Source of the DNA: Planctomycetota bacterium | GTDB taxonomy: Bacteria; Planctomycetota; UBA8108; UBA1146 | Direction of reading: 5' to 3' | Assembly: GCA_014240375.1 (NCBI GenBank) | Contig: JAAZXB010000010.1 | Span: 56,139-120,138 of the forward strand | Length of the DNA: 64,000 nt | Shown: one piece after another, positions 46,935 through 56,232 of the stretch | Layout: the number at the start of each line of letters is the position of its first letter | How positions within the stretch are numbered: position 1 is the stretch's first letter | Position numbers and translations under genes: made by a program | Notes under the pieces: generated by a model | What the model was told of the DNA's origin: nothing | The model's database searches: none | Seen by the model: the letters and a program-made list of their open reading frames with translations, nothing else

Positions 46935-47867
46935 ATGCGTATCGCCATCATCACCTCAGATCCAGGACTCGATTCGTGCCAATTACTGGCGGCGGAAGCA
47001 ACATCCCGCGGTCATCAATGGGTCGATCTGGAACTGCTCCGATTGGCGGTCCGCACCACTCAGCCGACCCTGCTTCACGATGGCCTGGAAGTGGGCCCCC
47101 TCGATGCGGTGATCATCCGACTCGGCGCACGGTTTCCGGGACTGGTCGAGGCCGCTGGACGAGCTCTCGAGCAGCAACAAGTGGAGCTCCTCGATGGAGT
47201 CGATTCGCTGCTGGCAGCGCAGGACAAGATGACCACTCTTCAGAAGTTGTCTGCCGCGGGGATTCCGGTTCCGCAGTCGGAACTGGTGCGCGATCTCGAT
47301 CAACTGGAGGCCGCCATCGAGCGGGTGGGCGGAGCTCCAGTGGTGATCAAGCCGATGTCGGGGTCACAGGGGCGTGGTGTGATTCTTGCGGAAAAGGTAT
47401 CCACCGCAGTATCGATGATGGAGAGCGTGTTGTTTCAATCGCGCGAGTTCATCGTCCAGCAGTACATCGAATGCGAAGGGCAGGATACGAGAATCCTGGT
47501 CATCGATGGCCAGGTAGTGGCCGCGATGCAGCGGACCGCTCCAGCAGGTGATTTCCGATCGAATCTCCATCGGGGTGGAAGTGCCATCGCCATCGAACCC
47601 TCCGATGACATGAAGTCGCTGGCTCTGGAAGCGTCTCATCACATGGGGCTTCGCTGTGCGGGTGTCGATCTGATCGAAGAGGATGGGCAATACCTGGTGC
47701 TGGAGGTGAACGGGTCTCCGGGACTGCAGGGGATCGCCCGCACCACCGGCGTCGATGTCGCCAGCCACTGGATCGATGCGCTGGAGAGGGTGGTTGAGGA
47801 TTCCACGGTAGACTCCACGGTGGACTCCACGGTGGATATTGAGGGGAGAAATCGTGAACAAGTCTGA
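46935..47867 (+). CDS. RimK-like ATP-grasp ligase
   Basis: 310 residues. ATP-grasp signatures are VVIKPMSGSQGRGV (P-loop-like) near residue 135 and LVLEVNGSPGLQGI near residue 254. The N-terminal strand RIAIITSDPG and the RLGARF segment are as in RimK-type ligases that join glutamate or other amino acids to a carboxyl group. The last 20 residues contain three DSTV units from a 12-bp DNA repeat. The end overlaps the polX start by 14 bases. The target is not known. Confidence 0.85.
   Translation: MRIAIITSDPGLDSCQLLAAEATSRGHQWVDLELLRLAVRTTQPTLLHDGLEVGPLDAVIIRLGARFPGLVEAAGRALEQQQVELLDGVDSLLAAQDKMTTLQKLSAAGIPVPQSELVRDLDQLEAAIERVGGAPVVIKPMSGSQGRGVILAEKVSTAVSMMESVLFQSREFIVQQYIECEGQDTRILVIDGQVVAAMQRTAPAGDFRSNLHRGGSAIAIEPSDDMKSLALEASHHMGLRCAGVDLIEEDGQYLVLEVNGSPGLQGIARTTGVDVASHWIDALERVVEDSTVDSTVDSTVDIEGRNREQV
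47806..47836. repeat. 12-bp tandem repeat at the 3' end of the RimK-like gene
   Basis: The unit TCCACGGTAGAC/TCCACGGTGGAC occurs nearly three times and encodes the repeated DSTV at the protein C-terminus. It lies just before the polX ribosome site, so copy changes would alter the RimK tail but leave the polX start intact. Confidence 0.88.
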
Positions 47868-49605
47868 GATCATCCAGCTGCTCGCCGAGTGTGGTCAGAT
47901 CCTCGAAATCTCCGGGGCCAGCCCCTTTCGAGTTCGAGCGTTCCAGCAGGGCTCCCGTGCGCTCGAGAACTGGCAGGGGGACCTGGATCAACTGGTCGAG
48001 GAGGATCAAGTCACATCGATCCGGGGAATCGGCAAGGGACTCTCATCGATCATCCGGGATCTCACGACTTCCGGAGTCAGTGAGGAGGAAGCTGAGATCC
48101 GTGCACTGGTGCCGGAGTCACTACTCGAGTTGCTGCGAATCCCCGGTCTTGGGCCCAAAAAAGTGCGCGCGATTCATCAAGAGCTTGGAATCCTGACCAT
48201 CGAGGAACTGGAAGCCGCTTGCTTCCAGCAGCAGATTCGCGAGTTGGCCGGGTTCGCCGAACGAACCGAAAATGTCATCCTCAAGGGAATCAAGAACCTG
48301 CGACGCTTTGCCGGTCGAAGTTTGCTGTCGGTCAGTGGACTGGTGGCGACACGCTTTCTCCAGTCGCTGCAAAGGTGTCCTGCAGTCGATCAGGTGGAAC
48401 TGGCGGGCTCCTTGAGACGAAGTCGTGAGACGGTGGGAGACATCGACCTCATCGCCTCGACCGAGAATTCGCTTTTGGTCCGGCAAGCGTTTCTGGCGAC
48501 CGAGGGGATCCGTGAGGTGGAGTCGGAAGGGGAGACCAAGAGCAGGGTGCAGTCGGAGGAGGGAATCGGAGTCGACCTGAGAGTCGTCACTCCCGAACAG
48601 TTCGCCACCGCTCTGCAGCACTTCACCGGCAGCCGCGAGCACAACACCAGTTTGCGCCAACGAGCACGAGATCGCGGCTGGAAGTTGAATGAATACGGCC
48701 TCTGGGATGCCGCAGATCAACCGCTGGAAACCGCAGATGAAGAGTCGATCTACGAGCATCTCGAACTGGCCTCGATCCCACCGGAGCAGCGAGAAGATCT
48801 GGGGGAGATCGAACGCGCAGAACAACTCTTCAGCGACGGGCAAGAGTGGCCCGACCTGGTCGAGTTTGAACAGATCCAGGGCACCCTGCACTGCCATTCG
48901 ACCTGGTCCGATGGCAAGGCGACGCTGCGGGAGATGGTTCAATCTGCTGCCGAGCGAGGCTGGAAGTACTACGGAACCGCAGATCATTCACGCACTGCCG
49001 CTTACGCCGGAGGACTCACCATCGATCAACTGCATCAGCAGCGTCTAGAGATCGATCAATTGCGCCAGGAGTTTCCGGAGTTGACCATCCTTCACGGTAT
49101 CGAGAGCGACATCCTCACCGATGGCTCGCTCGACTATCCCGATGAAGTCCTGGCGGAACTCGATTACGTGGTCGCCAGCGTCCACTCCAGCTTCTCCCTG
49201 GCACGACAGCAGCAAACAGATCGCATCGAGCGTGCGCTTCGAAATCGCTACACGACCGTCTGGGGCCATCCGACCGGCCGGCTCTTGCTGCAGCGCGACG
49301 GCTACGAACTGGATATGATTCACCTGCTGAAGGTGGCGGCCGAAGAAGGGGTGATCGTCGAGTTGAACGCCAATCCACGCCGCCTCGATGTCGATTGGCG
49401 ATGGGGCCCCACCATCCAGGAACTGGGCATCGACATCGGGATTCATCCCGATGCGCACTCCATCGCAGGACTCGACGATATCGAGCATGGCGTGGGCATC
49501 GCCCGAAAGATGGGCCTTTCCGCCCAGCAAGTGACTAATACATGGGATCTGGACCTGTACATCCAGCGCCTGGCGGCTCATCGTGAGCAGGCGGGTGCGT
49601 CATGA
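47854..49605 (+). CDS. polX: PolX family DNA polymerase/3'-5' exonuclease
   Basis: About 583 residues. The N-terminal half is a pol beta-like polymerase: the helix-hairpin-helix region (IRGIGKGLSSII, then IPGLGPKKVRAI), then the nucleotidyltransferase core GSLRRSRETVGDIDLI with the acidic pair near residue 205. From residue 345 a PHP phosphoesterase domain follows, with TLHCHSTWSDG, TADHS, GIESDI and WGHPTGR providing the metal ligands. It acts in base excision repair. GTG 47854 follows GAGGGGAG. Confidence 0.95.
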   Translation: MNKSEIIQLLAECGQILEISGASPFRVRAFQQGSRALENWQGDLDQLVEEDQVTSIRGIGKGLSSIIRDLTTSGVSEEEAEIRALVPESLLELLRIPGLGPKKVRAIHQELGILTIEELEAACFQQQIRELAGFAERTENVILKGIKNLRRFAGRSLLSVSGLVATRFLQSLQRCPAVDQVELAGSLRRSRETVGDIDLIASTENSLLVRQAFLATEGIREVESEGETKSRVQSEEGIGVDLRVVTPEQFATALQHFTGSREHNTSLRQRARDRGWKLNEYGLWDAADQPLETADEESIYEHLELASIPPEQREDLGEIERAEQLFSDGQEWPDLVEFEQIQGTLHCHSTWSDGKATLREMVQSAAERGWKYYGTADHSRTAAYAGGLTIDQLHQQRLEIDQLRQEFPELTILHGIESDILTDGSLDYPDEVLAELDYVVASVHSSFSLARQQQTDRIERALRNRYTTVWGHPTGRLLLQRDGYELDMIHLLKVAAEEGVIVELNANPRRLDVDWRWGPTIQELGIDIGIHPDAHSIAGLDDIEHGVGIARKMGLSAQQVTNTWDLDLYIQRLAAHREQAGAS

Positions 49606-49627
49606 AAGCGATGGGGGGAGCCAGCCA

Positions 49628-50104
49628 ATGAGTGATCGCCAGGAGAAGACACCCACCGAGAGTGCCGTGGAGATGCGTGAACTGGTATTACCCAACGATA
49701 CCAACAGTCATGGCAATGTGCTCGGTGGCAAGGTGTTGCACCTGATGGATCTGGCCTGTGCGATGGTGGCGATGCGCCACTGTCGGCGGCCGGTGGTCAC
49801 CGCAGCGATGGACAACGTCGAGTTCCTGGCGCCGATCCCCGGCGGCCACTTCATGATTCTCAAGGCGATGGTCAACCACACCGGCCGCACATCGATGGAG
49901 ATTGGCGTCCGTGTCGAGGGGGAGGACCCCCTCACCGGAGAGATCATCCACACATCGAGTGCCTACCTCACCTTCGTAGGCCTCGACGACCGCAAGAGAC
50001 CCGCCGAGGTTCCTGAAGTGACGCCCGGCACCGATGACGAGAAGCGCCGCTTCGAAGAAGCCGAGAAACGGGTGGTTCACCGTCGAGAGAGTCGACGCGA
50101 CTGA
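49628..50104 (+). CDS. acyl-CoA thioesterase, YciA/BFIT-like hot-dog family
   Basis: 158 residues. The core VLPNDTNSHGNVLGGKVLHLMD is the hot-dog signature, with Asn and Asp in the active helix; AMDNVEFLAPIP and SSAYLTFVGLDD follow. These enzymes release free acids from acyl-CoAs. ATG 49628 follows GGGGAG. The C-terminal 30 residues are charged and helical. The gene ends the plus-strand series that includes RimK-like and polX. Confidence 0.9.
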   Translation: MSDRQEKTPTESAVEMRELVLPNDTNSHGNVLGGKVLHLMDLACAMVAMRHCRRPVVTAAMDNVEFLAPIPGGHFMILKAMVNHTGRTSMEIGVRVEGEDPLTGEIIHTSSAYLTFVGLDDRKRPAEVPEVTPGTDDEKRRFEEAEKRVVHRRESRRD

Positions 50105-50746
50105 TCGGCAAGAGCGGCACAGACCTCTCCATTTCTGTTCCGGTGTTGCTTCTGGATGGCAGCGATGGGGAGCTGAAAACGGGTCCCCATCTCCGTGGAT
50201 CCACCGAACACCGATAGGGCTCGGGAGATCCTCCAGATCCCGACCACTGGACGGGTCTGCCCCGTCCGGAATTGACCCGTTCCGATCCTGCCAGCGCCAA
50301 CCGTGGCAGTGCTCATCGATGTACATTCTGTTAGTGAATGACAATGGTTCTGTAATCGAGAAGTCGAGGAGTCAGGCTCCTTGACCACACGGTCACAAGA
50401 GTCTTGAATTGTAGTATTGTCAGGAATGACAGTTTACAGGGAAATTCTTGAAGTTCAGTATTCGCGTGTTCCTGGGCAAATGGGCGTGATCTATTGGATT
50501 TTGGAACTTACCTGACTTTGAATGATGTTATGTCTGAACTTCATTTGTGGCTTGTGGTCAATAGTGTCATTGCTGTACATGAGCGAATTTATGAGTATTG
50601 TTCAATCTTGATCATGAGATCAGGTGTACTGAGTTCATGAGGCTATTCCGGGAGTGAAGGAAGGCAGCCACTCCCAATCGGTGCGGACACTGAGTTGCCA
50701 CTATTACTACAGCGTTTGTTTTATTGTTTTTCGAGAAGGAGGAGAT
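50105..50746. other. 642-bp spacer; AT-rich in its second half, leader of the multicopper oxidase gene
   Basis: The first 280 bases have the local GC and include a hairpin (GGACGGG at 50249-50255 with CCCGTCC at 50261-50267). From about 50385 the sequence becomes clearly AT-rich (sampled lines near 35-37 percent GC). A palindrome TGATCATGAGATCA lies at 50609-50622 and could bind a regulator. I see no gene. The multicopper oxidase ribosome site AAGGAGGAG is at 50736-50744. Confidence 0.6.
50736..50744 (+). promoter_or_regulatory. ribosome-binding site of the multicopper oxidase gene
   Basis: AAGGAGGAG ends two bases before ATG 50747. It decides the start against an in-frame GTG at 50654, whose extra N-terminus lacks signal-peptide character. 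Confidence 0.8.
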
Positions 50747-53700
50747 ATGAGACTTCGATTTCAATGGTCCCATCTATTCATGACCATTGCCGCCCTGTGT
50801 GTTGTCACTTCAATGATCGTGGGGGATCCACCAGAGTCTGACCCATCTCACTATGGTCCGCTGATCATCGGGGACTTGCCCGAAGGCCTGGAACATACCA
50901 ATCATGGCGCCTTCGATGGTAGTTCAGTGGCAGCAGTGTATGCCAACAATGTGCTCCAGCCGGATGACCTTCAAGGCGGTGGCTTTGATATCCCAACGGG
51001 TGGAATGCCTAGCCCGCTCTTTGGAGCACAGGAGTTCGATCAGAAGTTACTCCGTTTCGAGGAGTTTGGTTCTTCTCCCCTGGTGGATACTCCCCAGTTC
51101 GCCCTCGACGAGGCCGGGAATGTGGTTTTCGAGACGGATGCAGATGGGTTGCTGGTGCTGGATGCCGATGGACTTCCCATTCCTGTTCCTGCAGCTTTCC
51201 TTCCGTTGCCAACAGGGATCGATGCTCAATCCTGTCCTGATGAACAGGCACTGGTTAATTTTATTGCTCAACCGATGAACCCTATGCCCACTCGAACCTC
51301 CAATACTCATGCACAGAACCAGTGGAAAACACAGATCGAGAGCTTCATCGGACGCACATGCCCGGAGATGCCCTGCGAAGGAAGACCTCCCGGAGAAGGG
51401 TGGTCGCACCAGCGCTGGGATGAGTTTCCCCCCAAGCAATTCTTCCAGACATCGATGACCGGAGCGCGCAACAACGGTGGCTCTCGAGATGCTCTTCAGG
51501 GACATGGCTATGGCTATGGCGAGATGGAAGATGAATTAGGAAATGCCCTCCCGGCGCTCGACGGCCTCGGGAATGTGATCTACCAGACAGACGACTTTGG
51601 CGAGACCGTTTACGAGACGGATGAGGATGGCAATTACCTGTGTGAGGTCGATGAATTCGGAAACCACTTATTCGAGCTCAATGCTCTCGGGGAACCGCTA
51701 TTTGAAGTGGACCAGGATGGTCTGCTGGTTCTCGATGCAGATGGTTTGCCGATTCCAGTTCATGTCCTGATACCGGTACCGGAACTGGCCACCAATGGCA
51801 GTGAATTCGGACCCGATGGACTGTACTACAACACTACTGGATTGCTCGGTTTTGATGGCCAGGCGCTTGGTACCGAGTGCCGGTTCCACCCTGCATTTCC
51901 CGCGCAAGTTGAATCCGCACTCTGGACCTTTGACGGCACTTTTCCTCCGAAGCTGTTGAAAGCCCGTTACGGAGAGCCTGTGGTGATGAGAATCCACAAT
52001 GCGCTTCCGATCGATCCGGCCGCAAATCGTGGATTTGGGCTTCACACCATCTCGATTCATGAGCACAACGGCCACAATCCGGCAGAGAGCGATGGCTATA
52101 TGAACGCCTTCTTCTTTCCGGGCCAGTTCTACGATTACCGCTGGCCGATGGTGGTTGCCGGCCACGACACCATCAATACCGAAGCGACGGATCCACGATG
52201 CGGTTCTCCCGATGGCAACGGTGGAATCAACATGATTCCTGGCGACTACCGGGAAATCATGAGCACCCACTGGTTCCACGATCACATGATAGATTACACG
52301 GCTCAAAACGTTTACAAGGGCAACGCTGCGATGATGAACTATTACAGTTCGTTGGATCGTGGTAATGAGGGCCTGGAGGATGGCGTGAACCTCAGGCTAC
52401 CCAGTGGTACAGCATTGGACTGGGGAAACCGCGACTACGATGTGAACCTGGTACTCGCCGACAAGGCATGGGACGATGAAGGCCAGCTCTGGTTCAACCC
52501 ATTCAACGTCGATGGCTTCATGGGCGACAGGATTCTCACCAACTGGCAGTACAAGCCATACATGGATGTCCGAGCCAGAAAGTATCGCTTCAGAATTCTC
52601 AATGGATCCGTCTCGCGTTACATGAAGATCGCTCTGGTCAAGCAGGACGGAACACCAGTTCCTTTCCACATGATCTGTAATGATGGAAACGTCATGGAGC
52701 ACGCCGTGGCCTTCGACGGCACGCTTGGAACTGAAGTGGGGATCCTGCCCACCCAGTCGATTGCAGAGCGTTATGACATCGTCATTGATTTCAGCAATTT
52801 CGTTGAAGGAGATGTACTTCACTTCGTCAACGTGCTCGAACACAAGGGCGGAAGAAGGCCAGAGCAGGCGATTCCTCTCGAGGATGTCCTCTCCGGAGCC
52901 TATCAAGCGATCGATGACGGCGATCAGTGGATCGACGGAGATCCTTGTGTCGGTAAGTTCCTTGAGTTCCGCGTAAAGAGCTATGATGGCGAAGACCTGA
53001 GTATGAATCCCCAGGACTATGTCGTTGGTGGCAAGAAGATGATCCCACTGAGGCAGCCGACTCAGGACGAGATTGACAATGCGATCCACCGTACCTTCAC
53101 ATTCGGAAGAAGTTCAGGTACCGATGGTGCCCCGTGGACAGTCAAGACCGATGGTGGAGCAGGGCTGACGGCAGATGCACGGCGATTGAGTGCCGCTGCA
53201 AGCCAGGGCCAACTCGAAATCTGGCACATCGAAAATGGTGGAAATGGCTGGAGCCATCCAGTTCACATTCACTTCGAAGAAGGCATCATTCTCAGCCGGG
53301 GTGGAGAAGCGCCGCCCGAGTGGGAACGCTGGGCCAGGAAAGATGTTTACCGAATTGGCCGCATGCCTGATAGCACAAGTAGCGTGGAAATCGCACTACG
53401 ATTCCGTGAGTTCGCAGGCAGCTACATGGAACATTGCCATAACACGCAGCATGAAGACCACGCGATGCTACTCAGGTGGGACATCGAACATCCAGGTCAG
53501 GTGCTACTGATGCCCACTCCATTGCCCACCTACGAGGGTGTGGAGTACGTCGACACGGTAGCACTTTCCACTTTCCGGACTGGAGATGGATTCGGCCCAC
53601 AGGTACTCGGATTCACCGGCGTCGGTGCTGAGAATCTCGGCTCTGGTGTTGACTCGGGAGACATCAGCGGTCATGGGCTCGGTGTCGGTGTCGGAGGCGG

Positions 53701-53920
53701 TCCATCTCCCGGCGATCCCATCGATGACGATGACGACGACGATGACGATGACAATGATGACGATGACAATGATGACGATGACGATGACGATGACAATGAC
53801 AATGATGACGATGACGATGACGATGACGACGACGACGACGAAGACGATGACGACGATGACGATGACGATGATGACGATGACGATGATGACGACGAAGAAG
53901 AGGAAGACGATGACAACTAA
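50747..53920 (+). CDS. large secreted multicopper oxidase with poly-aspartate tail
   Basis: 1057 residues. A signal peptide is likely (LFMTIAALCVVTSMIVG). All multicopper oxidase copper motifs are present: HEHNGH near residue 440, HWFHDHM near 508, HPVHIHF near 837 and the type 1 site HCHNTQHEDHAM near 895. So a functional mono- and trinuclear copper centre is expected, with substrate oxidation coupled to oxygen reduction. Before the first cupredoxin there are two unusual insertions of a short beta repeat of the type GNxxYETDxDG; DGLLVLDADGLPIPV occurs in both, near residues 133 and 324. The last 66 residues are almost pure aspartate with a few Asn and Glu. GC is lower than in neighbours. The next gene overlaps the end. 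The substrate (metal ion, nitrite, phenol) is not known. Confidence 0.9.
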   Translation: MRLRFQWSHLFMTIAALCVVTSMIVGDPPESDPSHYGPLIIGDLPEGLEHTNHGAFDGSSVAAVYANNVLQPDDLQGGGFDIPTGGMPSPLFGAQEFDQKLLRFEEFGSSPLVDTPQFALDEAGNVVFETDADGLLVLDADGLPIPVPAAFLPLPTGIDAQSCPDEQALVNFIAQPMNPMPTRTSNTHAQNQWKTQIESFIGRTCPEMPCEGRPPGEGWSHQRWDEFPPKQFFQTSMTGARNNGGSRDALQGHGYGYGEMEDELGNALPALDGLGNVIYQTDDFGETVYETDEDGNYLCEVDEFGNHLFELNALGEPLFEVDQDGLLVLDADGLPIPVHVLIPVPELATNGSEFGPDGLYYNTTGLLGFDGQALGTECRFHPAFPAQVESALWTFDGTFPPKLLKARYGEPVVMRIHNALPIDPAANRGFGLHTISIHEHNGHNPAESDGYMNAFFFPGQFYDYRWPMVVAGHDTINTEATDPRCGSPDGNGGINMIPGDYREIMSTHWFHDHMIDYTAQNVYKGNAAMMNYYSSLDRGNEGLEDGVNLRLPSGTALDWGNRDYDVNLVLADKAWDDEGQLWFNPFNVDGFMGDRILTNWQYKPYMDVRARKYRFRILNGSVSRYMKIALVKQDGTPVPFHMICNDGNVMEHAVAFDGTLGTEVGILPTQSIAERYDIVIDFSNFVEGDVLHFVNVLEHKGGRRPEQAIPLEDVLSGAYQAIDDGDQWIDGDPCVGKFLEFRVKSYDGEDLSMNPQDYVVGGKKMIPLRQPTQDEIDNAIHRTFTFGRSSGTDGAPWTVKTDGGAGLTADARRLSAAASQGQLEIWHIENGGNGWSHPVHIHFEEGIILSRGGEAPPEWERWARKDVYRIGRMPDSTSSVEIALRFREFAGSYMEHCHNTQHEDHAMLLRWDIEHPGQVLLMPTPLPTYEGVEYVDTVALSTFRTGDGFGPQVLGFTGVGAENLGSGVDSGDISGHGLGVGVGGGPSPGDPIDDDDDDDDDDNDDDDNDDDDDDDDNDNDDDDDDDDDDDDEDDDDDDDDDDDDDDDDDEEEEDDDN
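53723..53917. repeat. GAT/GAC triplet repeat encoding the poly-aspartate tail
   Basis: About 195 bases of GAT and GAC codons with scattered AAT and GAA/GAG. Mixed use of both Asp codons suggests selection on protein sequence rather than simple recent slippage. The opposite strand reads as poly-serine and is spurious. Confidence 0.95.
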
Positions 53921-55178
53921 GAAAAACTACCCAAATCCTGGGGGCCTCTACGCCCTGTTGCTCGGCTTTTTGGCCTCATTGGTGCTCTTTGCAGCCCCGT
54001 CGGTTTTCGCGCAAGTAGACCCATCGAGTGATCCCCGGCTTGGCGGGAACCGATGGGGATCTCAGTACTTTCCAAATGTGGAGTTGAAAACTCATACGGG
54101 CGAGACGGTGAGATTCTTTGACGATCTCATCAAGGACAAGGTCGTGGTGATCAACTTCATCTACACCGAGTGCCCGGATGCTTGCCCACTGGAGACGGCA
54201 CGGCTGACAGAGGTATATGAGATTCTTGGAAATCGAGTGGGAGACGATGTGTTCTTCTATTCGATCAGCATCGACCCGGAGACAGATACTCCAGAGGTTC
54301 TTGCAGACTATGCAAATCGCTATCAAACCGGTCCAGGTTGGTTATTCCTGACCGGTGTGAGCGAAGAGATTGAACTGCTACGTCGCAAACTCGGACTGTA
54401 CATCGATGAGATCAATAAGGATCCCAAGGACCACAATCTGAGCATGATCATCGGGAACCAGAGATCCGGTCGTTGGATGAAAAGATCCCCTTTCGAGAAC
54501 CCCTACATTCTCGCCAATGAAATAGGGTCCTGGTTGCATAGCTACAAGAAGAAGAACGAGAACCAGAATCTCAACAGCTATGACGGAGAACTCCCCGAGC
54601 TTAGGACATTGACTCAGGGAGAGGCCCTATTTCGTGCACGATGTTCGGCCTGCCACAACATTGGTCAGGGTGATGGCTTGAAACGAACGGGCCCGAACCT
54701 GCTGGAAGTCACTGAAAGAAGGAAACCAGAGTGGCTCAGACGCTGGATCCAGCAACCCGATGTGATGTTACAGGAAGAGGACCCGATCGCCTTGTCGCTG
54801 TTCACAGCATACAAGAAGGTCCAGATGCCGAACCTGGAGCTCAATGATCATGAAGTTTCTAGTGTGATCGAATTCTTGAAGGCGGAAAGCCGCAGAGTCT
54901 CAAAGATGGAGTCTGTAGAGGCATTGATGGCCCAGATCGATGCAGAGATTCCTGATTGTTGTGCGAAGAACGAGGGTGCGGTTCTAGATAAGAGTGATGA
55001 TACCGAAGACGTTGGCCCACCGGAGGAGTCAATTGCATTGGTAGAACTTCCCCCTGTTCCTGATCGGGGAGAAAGGGCGAAAGCCGAGGCCTTGAAAAAG
55101 TCGCGAAGTTCGATGGCACTGGTCTTCGGCTGTGCTTTCGGCTTCATGGCGATCGTAGCTCATCGGAAGAAAGCCTGA
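53910..55178 (+). CDS. SCO1/SenC-cytochrome c fusion protein, membrane anchored
   Basis: 422 residues. A signal peptide (LLLGFLASLVLFAAPSVFAQ) is followed by a SCO1/SenC thioredoxin-like domain with the copper-binding CPDAC motif near residue 88 and a histidine in KDHNLS. A cytochrome c domain follows with the haem motif CSACH near residue 245 and a candidate distal methionine in VQMPNLELND. The C-terminus ends in a single hydrophobic helix (MALVFGCAFGFMAIVA) and lysines. SCO proteins deliver copper to or act as reductants of copper enzymes, so it is a natural partner of the multicopper oxidase. ATG 53910 lies inside the end of that gene (11-base overlap) with GAGGA upstream. Confidence 0.92.
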   Translation: MTTKKNYPNPGGLYALLLGFLASLVLFAAPSVFAQVDPSSDPRLGGNRWGSQYFPNVELKTHTGETVRFFDDLIKDKVVVINFIYTECPDACPLETARLTEVYEILGNRVGDDVFFYSISIDPETDTPEVLADYANRYQTGPGWLFLTGVSEEIELLRRKLGLYIDEINKDPKDHNLSMIIGNQRSGRWMKRSPFENPYILANEIGSWLHSYKKKNENQNLNSYDGELPELRTLTQGEALFRARCSACHNIGQGDGLKRTGPNLLEVTERRKPEWLRRWIQQPDVMLQEEDPIALSLFTAYKKVQMPNLELNDHEVSSVIEFLKAESRRVSKMESVEALMAQIDAEIPDCCAKNEGAVLDKSDDTEDVGPPEESIALVELPPVPDRGERAKAEALKKSRSSMALVFGCAFGFMAIVAHRKKA

Positions 55179-55226
55179 ACAAGATGGATTGAGCTTTTAC
55201 TTGATATTCAGTTCTCTTGAGAAAGA

Positions 55227-55258
55227 GGGTCTGACCGCAGCGGCGGTCAGGCCCTTTT
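55227..55258 (+). terminator. Rho-independent terminator after the SCO-cytochrome c gene
   Basis: An eight-pair stem CTGACCGC/GCGGTCAG with loop AGCG, extended after one mismatch by GGG/CCC, is followed directly by TTTT. It lies 49 bases after the stop codon and closes the two-gene oxidase unit. Confidence 0.88.
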
Positions 55259-55348
55259 AATAATTGGAAACAGAGCATCTTCCAGATGGAAAAATAATGG
55301 ATGTTGCAGCGGAGATCTCCATGCAAGCCGTTGAGTGTCCTGTCCTGC

Positions 55349-56161
55349 TCAGGGACATGCGATGTAACTGGCGCAGCCGAGCAGCGGGGTGCCGGGGTCA
55401 TTGCCACAATCGGGGAAGGGAGCCGGAGGTGCAGGCCCCAGTCCATTGATGTAGTTGAGCAGGTACAGAGCATCGGCCAGGTCGATCCCGAGATCGCCGT
55501 TGGCATCGGCAGCCTCCATGCACTGTGGAATCGATCCCTGGTTGAACAGATAGGCGAGACTGAAGATGGGATCGGCTATGTTGATGTTGCCGTCGCCATT
55601 GCTATCGCCGCGCAGGTAGTCTCCATCGAATATCGGGAAGCAATTCAGTACGGGTGAGTAGGACTGCCCACCGACGACGATCTCCGTAGCGGCCACCGAG
55701 CAACTACCGCTACTGCAGGGGGGGATGTCGCAGAAACACAGTTCGCTGTCGATCGCCTGGGCACCGATCAGGTCGTAGCGGATCTGAAACATCTGCGGAT
55801 AGGAACCGATGGGGATCGTTTCGCTGCCACCGAAGGAACTGAACACCACGCCGTAGACGATCCCCCCGTATGCATCGATGTAGGACAGTGCCAATGCCGG
55901 TCCCGTTCCGCCATTGAGAGCCTGCAGGGGAGGGCCGCACAGGATGGCGTCCGGAGTCAGCAGGCTCGAATCGTGGCACACATCGATGTTGAAGGCCTGC
56001 ATGTCACCACCAGCATTGTCGATGGAAACATCGACCCGCAGCTGGTTCTCGGCAGCATCAAAGGTGGATGTCAAGCCGAGGATGAAATCACTGCCACTCT
56101 GGGCAGCGCAAGGCCAGCCAGGCAAGAGCACCAGAATGCAGATGACAGTTCTCAACACCAC
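55349..56161 (-). CDS. secreted cohesin-like plus dockerin-like protein
   Basis: 270 residues. A signal peptide (VICILVLLPGWPCAAQ) is followed by a cohesin-like beta domain (residues 25-180; pattern VDVSIDNAGGDMQAFNIDVCHD, IVYGVVFSSF). Then come two dockerin-like EF-hand loops (RGDSNGDGNIN and ADANGDLGID, the second atypical), and a tail with PFPDCGNDPG and a terminal CP. GTG 56161 follows GGAGGTGATCC. The presence of both partner-like domains on one chain is shared with the protein at 59051. Confidence 0.8.
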   Translation of the reverse strand: MVLRTVICILVLLPGWPCAAQSGSDFILGLTSTFDAAENQLRVDVSIDNAGGDMQAFNIDVCHDSSLLTPDAILCGPPLQALNGGTGPALALSYIDAYGGIVYGVVFSSFGGSETIPIGSYPQMFQIRYDLIGAQAIDSELCFCDIPPCSSGSCSVAATEIVVGGQSYSPVLNCFPIFDGDYLRGDSNGDGNINIADPIFSLAYLFNQGSIPQCMEAADANGDLGIDLADALYLLNYINGLGPAPPAPFPDCGNDPGTPLLGCASYIACP

Positions 56162-56232
56162 GGATCACCTCCCAGGGATGACGGAACAGTTCTTTGAGGC
56201 TGTCTACCATTCTACCACCGGGATCGCTCCAG

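Noticed and set aside
48121..48987. 288-codon minus-strand frame opposite polX
   Set aside because: Antisense shadow of a conserved polymerase.
53671..53916. Poly-serine minus-strand frame
   Set aside because: Complement of the poly-aspartate tract; not a gene.
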